Assembly: GCF_040049295.1 (NCBI RefSeq)
Contig: NZ_JBDZDQ010000001.1
Span: 2,294,001-2,358,000, forward strand
Direction of reading: 5' to 3'
Source: Sphingomonas sp. KR3-1
GTDB lineage: Bacteria > Pseudomonadota > Alphaproteobacteria > Sphingomonadales > Sphingomonadaceae
DNA: 64,000 bases
Part shown: positions 35,145-43,822 of the stretch, piece by piece
Position numbering within the stretch: position 1 is the first letter of the stretch
Layout: each line of letters begins with the position of its first letter
Notes under the pieces: generated by a model
What the model was told of the DNA's origin: nothing
What the model saw: only the letters and a program-made list of their open reading frames with translations
The model's database searches: none
Program-made: the position numbers and the translations under genes

Positions 35145-35507
35145 ATGGCGGTGGACGAGGGCCTTGTCGCCTGGGTCACCGAAGCGCTCGAGCCGCTCGG
35201 CAGCGTGACGATGCGCAAGATGATGGGCGGCGCGATCCTCTACATGGAGGGCAGGGCCTTCGCGCTGGTCCATGACGGCGAGCTGTGGATCAAGGCCGAT
35301 GCCGAGAGCAACGCGACCTGGGATGCGGCCGGCCACACCGATCGCTTCACCGTCACCTTCAAGGACGGCAGTGTCGACCAGATGAATTATCGCCGCGCGC
35401 CAAGCGACACCTATGACGATGCCGATGCGCTGCGCGAATGGGCAGGGCTGGGGATCGCGGCAGGGCTGAGGGCGCCGAAGAAGAAGCCCAAGGCGAAGAA
35501 GAAATAA
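35145..35507 (+). CDS. TfoX/Sxy family N-terminal domain protein
   Basis: A 120-residue protein with the TfoX N-terminal domain: VTEALEPLGSVTMRKMMGGAILYMEGRAFALVHDGELWIKAD and FTVTFKDGSVDQMNYRRAP. The C-terminal TfoX domain is lacking and there is a lysine-rich end (APKKKPKAKKK). Full-length TfoX/Sxy proteins regulate competence in gammaproteobacteria; single-domain versions are widespread and their role is not known. It starts one base after the SMR gene. A family A repeat begins immediately after the stop. Confidence 0.88.
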   Translation: MAVDEGLVAWVTEALEPLGSVTMRKMMGGAILYMEGRAFALVHDGELWIKADAESNATWDAAGHTDRFTVTFKDGSVDQMNYRRAPSDTYDDADALREWAGLGIAAGLRAPKKKPKAKKK

Positions 35508-35652
35508 ATTCCTCCCCCAGCTTGTCTGGGGGAGGGGGACCGCGCCCGAAGGGCGTGGTGGAGGGGCGCGGCGGGCACCGCCGCGTTGCGGCGGCCCTCC
35601 ACCATTCGCTGGCGCGAATGGTCCCCTCCCCGGGCAAGCTCGAGGAGGAATT
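35508..35652. repeat. Intergenic palindromic repeat, family A (copy 2)
   Basis: AATTCCTCCCCCAG at the left and GAGGAGGAATT at the right, with internal hairpins CCTCCCCCAG/CTGGGGGAGG, GGGCGT-type, GCCGCGTTGCGGC and ACCATTCGCTGGCGCGAATGGT. Nearly the same modules and order as copy 1 at 3065-3210. It lies between the convergent TfoX-like and DUF1345 genes, touching the former's stop codon. Confidence 0.87.
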
Positions 35653-35657
35653 AAACC

Positions 35658-36311
35658 CTATCCCCCCAGCACGTTGATCGTGAACGCCAATATCCCCAGG
35701 TTGAACACGAACGCCGCCAGGCAATGCCCGGTCACCACGCGGCGCATGCGGCGCTCGTTGATCGTCACGTCGCTGGTCTGGAAGGTCATGCCCAGGCAGA
35801 TCGCGAAATAGAGGAAGTCCCAGTAGTCGGGCTCGCGCGTGTCCGGGAATTGCAGCCCGCCGGTATCGCCGCCGCCGCGCTTCTCGATGTAGAAGAGATG
35901 GGCATAGTGCAGCGCGTAGATCACGTTGCTGAACACCCAGCTCAGGATCAGTGTGGCGACGATCACCGGCGGCGCCCAGGGGTGGTTCTTGGCGTTGCTC
36001 ATCAGCTCGCTGGCGATCGAGGCGAAAACCGCGATGCCCACCATCACCGTGATCAGCAGCAGCATCGCGCGGTTGCCGTCGTTGCGGCAGGCGCTCTCGC
36101 GCATGTTGCTTGCGCGGTGATGGAGCAGCGGGCTCAGCGCGAGCAGGAAGATGATCGCGCCGGCGTCGAACGCGGCCATGATCCCGATGCGCAGGCCGAA
36201 TGCGGGGATCGCGAACCACGCCGCGATGGCCGTGACCGCGAGGAACAGCAGGAAGCGCGGCGGCGCGATGATGTTGCCGACGCTGCGGATGCGCTGGTGC
36301 CTGTGGTTCAT
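35658..36311 (-). CDS. DUF1345 family membrane protein
   Basis: A 217-residue protein matching DUF1345, with about five membrane helices (residues ~20-36, 42-62, 82-102, 113-135, 190-215). Conserved segments include WVFSNVIYALHYAHLFY and the C-terminal LYFAICLGMTFQTSDVTINERRMRRVVTGHCLAAFVFN. The family is found across proteobacteria and actinobacteria with no known role; the fold has been compared to channel-like proteins only loosely. It is downstream of ppa on the same strand but 147 bases away. Confidence 0.88.
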   Translation of the reverse strand: MNHRHQRIRSVGNIIAPPRFLLFLAVTAIAAWFAIPAFGLRIGIMAAFDAGAIIFLLALSPLLHHRASNMRESACRNDGNRAMLLLITVMVGIAVFASIASELMSNAKNHPWAPPVIVATLILSWVFSNVIYALHYAHLFYIEKRGGGDTGGLQFPDTREPDYWDFLYFAICLGMTFQTSDVTINERRMRRVVTGHCLAAFVFNLGILAFTINVLGG

Positions 36312-36457
36312 CGGCGGACCAGCCAGCAGCGGGCGATCGATCCGGGGAGTGCGAGGGCCAGGAGCATCATCCGCGCATCATGGGCCGATCGCGCGGCGCC
36401 GTGAAGAGGGCGATGCGCCGGCCGACGACTGCGCGCAGCCGCCGGCCGGCGGAATGC

Positions 36458-37000
36458 TCAGGCGGCCTCCTTGGCCTTCTTCGCGGCTTCGATCGCTTCG
36501 AGCACGATCCGGCGGGCTTCCTCGGCATCGCCCCACTGGCCGATGCGCACCCACTTCTCGGACTCGAGGTCCTTGTAGTGCTTGAAGAAGTGCTCGATCT
36601 GCTGGAGCACGATCGAGGGCAGGTCCTGCCGCTCGCCGATGTCCGAATAGTAAGGGAAGGTGCTGTCGACGGGGACGCAGATCAGCTTCTCGTCGCCGCC
36701 GGCCTCGTCCTCGAGCTTGAGCACGCCGATCGGGCGCGCGCGCACGACGCAGCCCGGCACGAAGGGCGAGCGCGCGATGACGAGCGCGTCAAGCGGATCG
36801 CCGTCGGGCGACAGCGTGTGCGGCACGAAGCCGTAATTCGCCGGGTAGCGCATCGGCGTGTGCAGGATGCGGTCGACGAACAGCGCGCCGCTCGCCTTGT
36901 CGAACTCGTACTTCACCGGCTCACCGCCGACGGGAACCTCGATGATCACATTGAGGCTGTTCGGCGGATCGTCGCCCACCGGAATCAAATCGATACGCAC
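36458..37000 (-). CDS. ppa: Inorganic pyrophosphatase
   Basis: Hydrolyses pyrophosphate released by biosynthesis, in the cytosol. The 180-residue family I enzyme has VIIEVPVGGEPVKYEFDKASG (active-site Glu and Lys), MRYPANYGFVPHTLSPDGDPLDALV (the D-G-D-P-L-D metal-binding signature), and VPVDSTFPYYSDIGERQDLP, with a KHYKDLESEKWV stretch after. Normal length. The start ATG lies 40 bases before the M61 peptidase end on the same strand. Confidence 0.97.
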   Translation of the reverse strand: MRIDLIPVGDDPPNSLNVIIEVPVGGEPVKYEFDKASGALFVDRILHTPMRYPANYGFVPHTLSPDGDPLDALVIARSPFVPGCVVRARPIGVLKLEDEAGGDEKLICVPVDSTFPYYSDIGERQDLPSIVLQQIEHFFKHYKDLESEKWVRIGQWGDAEEARRIVLEAIEAAKKAKEAA

Positions 37001-37040
37001 GCTATGCTTTCCTTAAGCTGGGCGGTTGCGCCCCCCAGTT

Positions 37041-38969
37041 TCACTTCGGCTGGAGGAGCTTATCCAGGCCAGCCTCTCCTTGGCTTATCTTTTCGAGGTG
37101 CGGATAGCGCAGGCCATCGTGATAGTCGATGGCAACATCGCGGTAGCGCGAGCCGCGCTTCAGGGTCAGCTTGATCGGCGCCTTGCCGCCCTTGGCGGCC
37201 TTCACTGCGTCCTTCAGCTTGTCGCTCGAATAGGCCTCGCCGTTCACCGCGACGATCTCGTCGGCGAGCGTGATGCCCGCGTCGAAGGCCGGGCTGCCCC
37301 ACATCACGCCAGAGATGCCCTTCATGCCGATCGACAGGCCGAGCGAATAGGAAAGGTCGGTGCCGCCGCCGCGCATCGTGCTCTTGTTGGGGGTGTCGTT
37401 GTAGACCAGCTTGTAGCCGCCCCGCTCGAAGCCCTTGAGCGGCGCGCGCTCGGAAACCTGGTTGACCCGCTCGTCGAGGAACTTGTGCCAGTCATAGGGT
37501 ACGACCTGGTTGAGCGTCGCGACGACGTCGTCGAAATTGTAGGTGACCTCGCCATAATCGCCGTCGCGGCCGCCGAAGAAGATGCGCGCGAAGTCGTCGA
37601 TCGACTTGGTGCCGCCGGACTTCTCGCGGATCACCGAATCGACGTCCATCCAGATCAGCAGGCCCTCGTTGTAATAGTCCTCGCTGCGCTGCCAACTGGT
37701 CCAGCCCTTGGGCGCACGCGCCGTGATCACCGGATCGTTGGTGGTATCGACCATCGGGCGCCATTCGCGGCCCTTGCGCTGGTCCAGGCTGGCGGCGATG
37801 CCGGCATAGGCCTCGAGCGTGTCGGCCTTGCTCACCAGGCCCGAACGCGCCTGGAGCACATAGCCCCAGAACTGGGTCTGGCCCTCATAGACCCAGAGCA
37901 GGCTGCCGCGCATCGGCGTGCGGAAATCGGGCGTCCACAGGTCGGCGCCGCGGCGATACTTGCCGTCCCAGCTATGCGTATATTCGTGCGGCAGCAGGTT
38001 TCGGCTCGTCGTCTTCTCGTCCCACTTGGTGAAGAAGCCCAGGCCCGTGCCGTCCTCGGAGCTGCGATGATGCTCCACGCCGATCCCGCCCAGCTCGTCG
38101 CTGATCGAGAACAGGAAGCGGTAATGGTCGTAATGCTCGACGCCGAAGGTCTTCTTGGCCTGGTCGACCAGGTTCTTGAGCGTATCGACCTGCGCCGGCG
38201 TCGCCGTCAGCTCCTCGGCCGTGTCGGCATAGGTCTCGACCGAGACGCGGTCGCTCAGCTTGATCTGGCGGTAGTAGCGGCCGGCGAGCACCGGCGAATC
38301 CATCAGCACGTCGTAGTTGGTCTTGTCGTAGCTGTAGACATTGCCGTCCACCTTGGCGTCCACCGCCGAGGAAGCGGTCCAGCCGGCGGGATAGGTCACC
38401 TTGGCCTGGATCGGGATGCGGCGGGTGAAATAGCCGGCCGGATAGAGGCTCAGCGAGAAGAACTGCACGCTCGCCAGGTTCGGCGTCATCACGATGCGGC
38501 CCTGGTCGCCCACCGTCGCCGAGACGAAGTTGAAGCTGACGTCGAGCTTCTTGGCGCCTGCCGGCACGTCGATGTGGAAGGCGAAGACGTCCACGGGATC
38601 GCGCTTCCACGGGATCACCTTGCCGTTCGCCTTGATGACGAGGCCGCCCAGCTTCTCGATCTCGCCGCGCGGCCCGTGCTTGCCGGGGATCCACTTCGGA
38701 TAGAGCAGCACCATGTGCCCGCTCTTCGCGACGGGGATCGTCTCCTTGACGGTGAAGATGCCGCGCAGAGTGTCGGTCGCGTCGATGTCGAGCGTCAGCG
38801 TGCCAGGATAGGCGATGTCGCGCGCGTCGGGGATCGTGTTGGGATAGGGCGCGGTCTGCACCGGTGCGGAGTTCTGGGCCCCCGAATTCTGGGCCAGCGC
38901 GGGGCCGGAGACGGAAGCGAGCAGGGCAACTGCGGCGAGCGCACGGATCATGGGGGGAAGCGACCTCAT
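37041..38969 (-). CDS. M61 family metallopeptidase (glycyl aminopeptidase-like) with PDZ domain
   Basis: About 642 residues. A signal peptide (MIRALAAVALLASVSGPALA; two possible start codons, 38969 and 38951) leads into an N-terminal beta domain, then the gluzincin core: LLPHEYTHSWDGKYR (zinc HExxH near residue 325) and LLWVYEGQTQFWG (third ligand Glu), and a C-terminal PDZ domain (GVMWGSPAFDAGITLADEIVAVNGEAY). M61 enzymes cleave peptides with N-terminal Gly or Ala. Located in the periplasm or outside. Reads toward ppa. Confidence 0.93.
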   Translation of the reverse strand: MRSLPPMIRALAAVALLASVSGPALAQNSGAQNSAPVQTAPYPNTIPDARDIAYPGTLTLDIDATDTLRGIFTVKETIPVAKSGHMVLLYPKWIPGKHGPRGEIEKLGGLVIKANGKVIPWKRDPVDVFAFHIDVPAGAKKLDVSFNFVSATVGDQGRIVMTPNLASVQFFSLSLYPAGYFTRRIPIQAKVTYPAGWTASSAVDAKVDGNVYSYDKTNYDVLMDSPVLAGRYYRQIKLSDRVSVETYADTAEELTATPAQVDTLKNLVDQAKKTFGVEHYDHYRFLFSISDELGGIGVEHHRSSEDGTGLGFFTKWDEKTTSRNLLPHEYTHSWDGKYRRGADLWTPDFRTPMRGSLLWVYEGQTQFWGYVLQARSGLVSKADTLEAYAGIAASLDQRKGREWRPMVDTTNDPVITARAPKGWTSWQRSEDYYNEGLLIWMDVDSVIREKSGGTKSIDDFARIFFGGRDGDYGEVTYNFDDVVATLNQVVPYDWHKFLDERVNQVSERAPLKGFERGGYKLVYNDTPNKSTMRGGGTDLSYSLGLSIGMKGISGVMWGSPAFDAGITLADEIVAVNGEAYSSDKLKDAVKAAKGGKAPIKLTLKRGSRYRDVAIDYHDGLRYPHLEKISQGEAGLDKLLQPK

Positions 38970-39079
38970 CTTTGTCTGAGTTGGCGGGTCATAGGACCCT
39001 CCGGGCAGAGGCGTAAAGGCCTGCGCGTATCGGCAATCCTTCACGGGACGCTAACCATTGCGCGCTAGCTGTTTCCGCC

Positions 39080-40381
39080 ATGTATCACGATCCCCAGCTG
39101 GCTTCCGGAGCCAAGGCAGATCCGCGCCCGCGCTCGGCGGTGAGCACGGGTGTCGGCATGGCGGGCCTTGCCGGCATGACCCTGTGGACCGTGATCGCCA
39201 GCATCTACCGGATCGACGGCCCCTATTCGGCGATGGTCAACGTCTTCGCCTGCGCCATTCCCATGGTCCTCTGGTCGCTGCTCGTCGACAAGGTACATCT
39301 GAGCCCGACGACGGGCATCGACTGGTCCTCGCAGCGCAGGCTCAAGGACACGCTCGACATCTCGGTGACCAAGCTCACCGGGCTGTGGCTCACCTGGGGC
39401 GGCATCGCGGTGATCTACGCCACCTTCCGCTTCTGGTGGACCGGCCGCTACGCCAATTTCTCCTTCTCGATCTGGTGCATCGAGATGGCCGCGCCGGCGC
39501 TGTTCTTGCTCTCCGTCCCCTATGTCCTCTGGCTCGACCGCAAGCTGGTCGAGCCGCGCGACGGCGCCTGGCATCTCGGCGCTTGGCTGATGGGCCTCAA
39601 GGAGCCGATCGACCGCAAGGCGATCCAGAACCATCTGCGCAGCTGGGCGGTGAAGGGCTTCTTCCTCGCCTTCATGATCTCGATCGTCCCGCCCAATTTC
39701 GGCGAGTTCGTCGGCTGGGACTTCAGCCGCATGCTCGACAGTCCGGCGGTGATCGCCAACTACTGCATCGCCTTCATGTTCGTGATCGACGTGGCCTTCG
39801 CCACCGCAGGTTACGTCCTGACGATGCGCCCGCTCGATTCGCACATCCGCACCGCCACGCCCTATGCGGCGGGCTGGACCGCGGCGCTGATCTGCTACCC
39901 GCCCTTCGTGCTGATGAACGAAGGCGGCGTGCTCGATTATCACCCCGGCAGCGCCGACTGGACCTATTGGTTCGCCGGCCATTCCTGGATCCTCGGCGCG
40001 CTCGGCGCGGTGCTGGTGATCCTCACCGGCATCTATGCCTGGGCGACGATCGCCTTCGGCCTGCGCTTCTCGAACCTCACCCATCGCGGCATCCTCACCC
40101 ACGGGCCCTATGCCTGGAGCCGTCACCCGGCCTATCTCGCAAAGAACACCTTCTGGTGGCTCTCAGGCCTGCCCTTCCTCGCCACCACGACCTGGCTGGA
40201 AGGATTGCGCAACGCCGCGATCATGGCCGTGGTCAGCGGCATCTATTACTGGCGCGCCCGCACCGAGGAACTGCACCTCGGCAGCGATCCGGCCTATCAG
40301 GAATACAGCGCCTGGATGGCGCGCAACGCGCCGGTGCCTCGCTTCTTCGCCTGGCTCGGCAGCAAGCTGCGCCCGGCCTGA
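39080..40381 (+). CDS. ICMT-like integral membrane methyltransferase family protein
   Basis: A 433-residue protein with about nine membrane helices. The C-terminal part has the isoprenylcysteine carboxyl methyltransferase/phospholipid methyltransferase pattern: LTHRGILTHGPYAWSRHPAYLAKNTFWW (R-H-P-x-Y), then ARTEELHLGSDPAYQEYSAWM (the E-E-x-L...Y..Y S-adenosylmethionine-binding end). The N-terminal half is a distinct membrane region. Probably methylates a lipid or small hydrophobic molecule; the substrate is not known. A family A repeat follows within seven bases. Confidence 0.8.
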   Translation: MYHDPQLASGAKADPRPRSAVSTGVGMAGLAGMTLWTVIASIYRIDGPYSAMVNVFACAIPMVLWSLLVDKVHLSPTTGIDWSSQRRLKDTLDISVTKLTGLWLTWGGIAVIYATFRFWWTGRYANFSFSIWCIEMAAPALFLLSVPYVLWLDRKLVEPRDGAWHLGAWLMGLKEPIDRKAIQNHLRSWAVKGFFLAFMISIVPPNFGEFVGWDFSRMLDSPAVIANYCIAFMFVIDVAFATAGYVLTMRPLDSHIRTATPYAAGWTAALICYPPFVLMNEGGVLDYHPGSADWTYWFAGHSWILGALGAVLVILTGIYAWATIAFGLRFSNLTHRGILTHGPYAWSRHPAYLAKNTFWWLSGLPFLATTTWLEGLRNAAIMAVVSGIYYWRARTEELHLGSDPAYQEYSAWMARNAPVPRFFAWLGSKLRPA

Positions 40382-40387
40382 TCGATT

Positions 40388-40521
40388 AAATCCTCCCCCG
40401 GAGGGGGAGGGGGACCAGCGAAGCTGGTGGAGGGGGCTTGCCGCAGGCGGTGCCCCTCGTGGCGTTCCCTCTCCACCACCGCCTTCGGCGGTGGTCCCCC
40501 TCTCCCTCCGGGAGAGGATTT
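40388..40521. repeat. Intergenic palindromic repeat, family A (copy 3)
   Basis: AAATCCTCCCCCGGAGGGGGAGG opens the element, hairpins ACCAGCGAAGCTGGT and ACCACCGCCTTCGGCGGTGGT follow, and CTCCCTCCGGGAGAGGATTT closes it. It lies between the convergent ICMT-like and rsmE genes, and its termini match copies 1 and 2 while one central module differs. Confidence 0.85.
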
Positions 40522-40527
40522 AGGGAA

Positions 40528-41268
40528 TCACCAATCCCCCGCGGCCCCCATCCACAAGGTCACCGCCGCCGCGGCCGCCGTCTCCGCCCGCAGGATCCGC
40601 GGCCCCAGCGCGATGCCGATCGCCTGGGGATGCGCCTTGATCGCCGCGCGCTCGCTGTCGTCGAATCCGCCCTCGGGCCCGATCAGGATCGCCGCCGGGC
40701 CCGGGTGCGCGCGCATCGCCTCCACCGCGGGCACGCCGCCGGTCTCGTCGGCGAAGAACAGCACGCGCTCCGCCGGCCAGTCGCGCAGCAGCGCCGGCAG
40801 CTTCACCATCTCGTCGAGCTTCGGCAGCGCGGTCCGCCCGCATTGCTCGGCCGCCTCGATCATGTGCGCGCGCAGCCGGTCGAGGTTGAGCTTGTCGACC
40901 ACCGCGCGCCGGGTCAGCACCGGCACCAGCCGGTCGACCCCGAGCTCGCACGCCTTCTCGACGACCCAGTCGATCCGCCCCTTCTTGATCGGCGCGGCGC
41001 ACAGCCACAGGTCGGGCACCGCCTCGCGCTCGCGCAGCCGGTCGGTCACTTCCAGGATCAGGTCGCGCTTGCCGATGGAGCGCGCGACGCCCGCCCATTC
41101 GCCGGTGCGGTCGTCGAACAGCTTGACCGCCTCGCCCAGCTTTATCCGCATCACCGCGATCAGGTAATGCGCCTGCGGGCCGTCGATCTTGATCTCGCCG
41201 GGCGAGAGTTCGGTCTCGACGAACAGGCGCGGGGCGGATTGGGGCGGCCAGGCGGGCGTAGCGGGCAT
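40528..41268 (-). CDS. rsmE: 16S rRNA (uracil-1498-N3)-methyltransferase RsmE
   Basis: A 246-residue SPOUT-class methyltransferase. It has the N-terminal PUA-like part (APRLFVETELSPGEIKIDGPQAHYLIAVMRIKLGE), then KKGRIDWVVEKACELGVDRLVPVLTRR, EAAEQCGRTALPKL, and the knotted SAM-binding region ILIGPEGGFDDSER with ALGPRILRAETAAAAAV at the end. RsmE methylates U1498 of 16S rRNA. Length and motifs are normal. Confidence 0.96.
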   Translation of the reverse strand: MPATPAWPPQSAPRLFVETELSPGEIKIDGPQAHYLIAVMRIKLGEAVKLFDDRTGEWAGVARSIGKRDLILEVTDRLREREAVPDLWLCAAPIKKGRIDWVVEKACELGVDRLVPVLTRRAVVDKLNLDRLRAHMIEAAEQCGRTALPKLDEMVKLPALLRDWPAERVLFFADETGGVPAVEAMRAHPGPAAILIGPEGGFDDSERAAIKAHPQAIGIALGPRILRAETAAAAAVTLWMGAAGDW

Positions 41269-41310
41269 GGAGCCCGTCTAGCCGCGCCGGCGGGCCCGCG
41301 TCACGCGCCT

Positions 41311-42036
41311 TTACTCGCCCATGCCGCCATCCATGCCGCCGCCGCCCTGGCCCATACCGCCCATGCCGCCACCGCCGCCGCCAAAGCCGCCACCGCCATG
41401 CCGGCCGCCGCCTCCACCGCCGCGATGACCGCCACTGCCGCCGCGACCACCCTTGCCGCCGCCCGACCGGAACGACGGCTTCTCCAGCTTGGGCAGCTCG
41501 CTCTTCTCGATCTTGCCGTCGCCATTCTTGTCGAGCAGCGCGAAGCGCTTGTCGGCGGCGATGCGGAATTCCTTGGCGTCCACGCCGCGATTGAAGTTGG
41601 TGTCGGCTACCGCCACCGGCTCGGGATAGTCGAAATAGCCGAAGCGTGCCGCGCCCTGCGGCACATAGACGGCCTTGCGCGCCGGCGCGTCGCCGCCCTC
41701 GCCATCGCCCTCGGTCGATTCGGGCTCCGAGCCCATATAGCTGCCGACCCGGATCATCGGCGCGATCACCGTCTCGTAATATTCCAGGTCGTCGGGATCG
41801 ATCTCGCCGTCCTTGCCGCGGTCGAGCACCGCGAAGAAGCGTGCCGCATCGGCTTCCATCTCGTCCTGGGTCAGCACCCCGTCATGGTTCTTGTCGGCCT
41901 GGTCGAACCAGATATTGGGCGCATCGGGCCCGCGGAACGGCTCGCCCATCGGGCTGATGAAGAAATTGACCGTGTCGTCGGCGAGCGCCGGCGTGGCGAA
42001 GGCGGCAAGCGTCAGGCTGGCGAGAAGAAGGCGCAT
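41311..42036 (-). CDS. Secreted EF-hand protein with glycine-rich tail
   Basis: A 241-residue protein with signal peptide (LLLASLTLAAFATPALA). Four calcium-binding EF-hand loops are visible: DKNHDGVLTQDE, DRGKDGEIDPDD, DTNFNRGVDAKE (weaker) and DKNGDGKIEKSE. After residue ~190 comes a run of glycines with serine and histidine (GGRGGSGGHRGGGG and GGGGMGGMGQ), presumably disordered. It probably binds calcium in the periplasm or outside. The start at 42036 is taken because it opens the signal peptide. No neighbour explains its role. Confidence 0.8.
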   Translation of the reverse strand: MRLLLASLTLAAFATPALADDTVNFFISPMGEPFRGPDAPNIWFDQADKNHDGVLTQDEMEADAARFFAVLDRGKDGEIDPDDLEYYETVIAPMIRVGSYMGSEPESTEGDGEGGDAPARKAVYVPQGAARFGYFDYPEPVAVADTNFNRGVDAKEFRIAADKRFALLDKNGDGKIEKSELPKLEKPSFRSGGGKGGRGGSGGHRGGGGGGRHGGGGFGGGGGGMGGMGQGGGGMDGGMGE

Positions 42037-42142
42037 CGTTCGATTCCAGGGTGCAGGGGTGCCCATGCTGCCCGTGCACCCCGATTGTCGCAGAATTATG
42101 CCCGATTGTTGCGGGCTTGATCTTTGCGCGCCGGCGAGCGTG

Positions 42143-42742
42143 TCAGCCGCTCGCGTGGGGATCGGCGAACGTGACCGCGAATGCGTTCGAGCGCTCGACC
42201 AGCACATTATGATAGGCGGAAAGCACAGATTTGATCTTCGTCTTGCTGAGCGGCGTCGTGCTGAGGACGCAGGCCCCCGCACAGGGATCGCCTTCGACGG
42301 TTATCGTCGCGTAGGTGCCCAGCAGGTGGCCAGACGAAAAGGAAGTGGCAGGCACGCGGAACACCAGTGACATGTCCGCATGGGGATCCGTGCTGATGAT
42401 GCGGACGCAGAGATGTTCGCCGGAGATACGTACCGATCCCTGCGGATATGCGCGGAGCTTCAGGATGCCTTCCTGCGTCAGCGCCTTGGTTCGGGCGCGA
42501 AGCGCGAAGGGAAAGAGCCCGTAAATCTCCAGCTTGCCGCCCTTTGGGAGATTGCCCGGTTCCCAGACGGAAAGATAATAACAATACCACTCGCGCTTCA
42601 CGCTGAACCAGGTTCGATGCGCGCCCTGTCGGAGCAGGTTTTTTGCAGCAAATGGCAAGATCCGTCCGGCGAAAACGCCGATGACGACAGTTATCACCCA
42701 GACGAATATGTCGGTCGGAATGTTATTCCACTGTATCGGCAT
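42143..42742 (-). CDS. Hypothetical membrane-anchored protein, low-GC for the region
   Basis: A 199-residue protein that I do not recognise. One N-terminal helix (DIFVWVITVVIGVFAGRILPFA) anchors it, followed by a mostly beta, basic-to-neutral domain (KLEIYGLFPFALRARTKAL, LKLRAYPQGSVRISGEHLCVRI). GGGGGA precedes the ATG at 42742. Base composition is less GC-rich and codon choice less biased than in the genes around it, which may indicate recent acquisition. It is divergent from ubiA. No domain or partner is evident. Confidence 0.6.
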   Translation of the reverse strand: MPIQWNNIPTDIFVWVITVVIGVFAGRILPFAAKNLLRQGAHRTWFSVKREWYCYYLSVWEPGNLPKGGKLEIYGLFPFALRARTKALTQEGILKLRAYPQGSVRISGEHLCVRIISTDPHADMSLVFRVPATSFSSGHLLGTYATITVEGDPCAGACVLSTTPLSKTKIKSVLSAYHNVLVERSNAFAVTFADPHASG

Positions 42743-42876
42743 GTGTCCCCCACCGATTCCCCACCCTAGCAACTACGCCCTGCATGACAACCCGGCGCCT
42801 TGGCAAATCGGCCCGGGCTATTTTCCGATTCGTCGCGGGCGCTTGATTTCCGCTCCCATCGCGGGGAGGACGGGGC

Positions 42877-43791
42877 ATGGCCGAAGCGCAGCAGATCGTA
42901 CCCGATACCGAGCATCGCGGGCTGGTGGGCCTGCTTCCCGCCGCCGCACGACCCTATGCGCTGCTCGCGCGCTTCGATCGCCCGATCGGCTGGTGGCTGC
43001 TGTTCTGGCCCGGCGCCTGGGCCGTCGCGCTGTCGGGGGGTGCGGTGGCGCGCTGGGATCTGGTCCTGTGGCTGCTGCTCGGTGCCATCGCGATGCGCGG
43101 CGCGGGCTGCGTCTATAACGACGTCGTCGATCGCGACCTCGACCGGCAGGTGGCGCGTACCCGTAGCCGCCCGGTGGCGAGCGGCGCGGTCTCGGTGAAG
43201 AGCGCCGCGCTCTGGCTCGCCGCGCTCTGCCTCATCGGGCTGCTGGTCTGGTTCCAGCTCCACTGGCCGGCGCGGCTGGTCGCGCTCGCCAGCATCGCGC
43301 CGGTCGCCGCCTATCCCTTCATGAAGCGGATCACCTGGTGGCCCCAGGCCTGGCTCGGGCTGGTCTTCTCCTGGGCGGCGTTGGTTGGTTGGATCGAGAT
43401 CGGCAGCCAGCCGCTGCTCCCGCTCGCCTTGCTCTATGCCGGCTGCATCGCCTGGGTGATCGGCTATGACACGATCTACGCCGTCCAGGATATCGAGGAC
43501 GATGCGCTGGTCGGCGTCCGCTCCTCGGCCCGGGCGATGGGCGGCCATGTCCGCGGCGGCGTCGCGCTCTTCTACCTTGCCGCGCTCGGCTGCTGGGCGG
43601 CGGCGATCTGGCAGCTCCGCCCCGATCCGCTCGCGCTGGCCGCGCTCGTGCCGATGGCGCTCCACCTGCTCTGGCAGGTCGCCACGCTCGATCCGCGCGA
43701 CGGCGCCAGCGCGCTTGCCCGCTTCCGCTCGAACCGCAATGCCGGGCTGCTGATGTTCGCCGCGTGCTTCGTTGTCGGCCAGACGCTTTGA
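42877..43791 (+). CDS. ubiA: 4-hydroxybenzoate polyprenyltransferase UbiA
   Basis: Attaches the polyprenyl chain to 4-hydroxybenzoate in ubiquinone synthesis, in the inner membrane. The 304-residue protein has about eight helices and both Asp-rich Mg-diphosphate motifs: NDVVDRDLDRQVARTRSRP near residue 90 and YDTIYAVQDIEDDALVGVRS near 200. FDRPIGWWLLFWPG at the N-terminus is also typical. It is followed by pmbA after a 31-base gap. Confidence 0.95.
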   Translation: MAEAQQIVPDTEHRGLVGLLPAAARPYALLARFDRPIGWWLLFWPGAWAVALSGGAVARWDLVLWLLLGAIAMRGAGCVYNDVVDRDLDRQVARTRSRPVASGAVSVKSAALWLAALCLIGLLVWFQLHWPARLVALASIAPVAAYPFMKRITWWPQAWLGLVFSWAALVGWIEIGSQPLLPLALLYAGCIAWVIGYDTIYAVQDIEDDALVGVRSSARAMGGHVRGGVALFYLAALGCWAAAIWQLRPDPLALAALVPMALHLLWQVATLDPRDGASALARFRSNRNAGLLMFAACFVVGQTL

Positions 43792-43822
43792 CGTGGCGCG
43801 TCCGCATACCTAAGTCGGCGCG

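Noticed and set aside
36309..36371. A 20-codon hydrophobic frame on the - strand between ppa and the DUF1345 gene
   Set aside because: It has a hydrophobic start but no clear ribosome-binding site, and its length is too short to tell from chance.
37026..39068. A 680-codon open frame on the + strand opposite the M61 peptidase gene
   Set aside because: It mirrors a gene with clear zinc-binding and PDZ motifs. Long antisense frames are expected in GC-rich DNA, and its product is rich in Arg, Ala and Gly without any domain.
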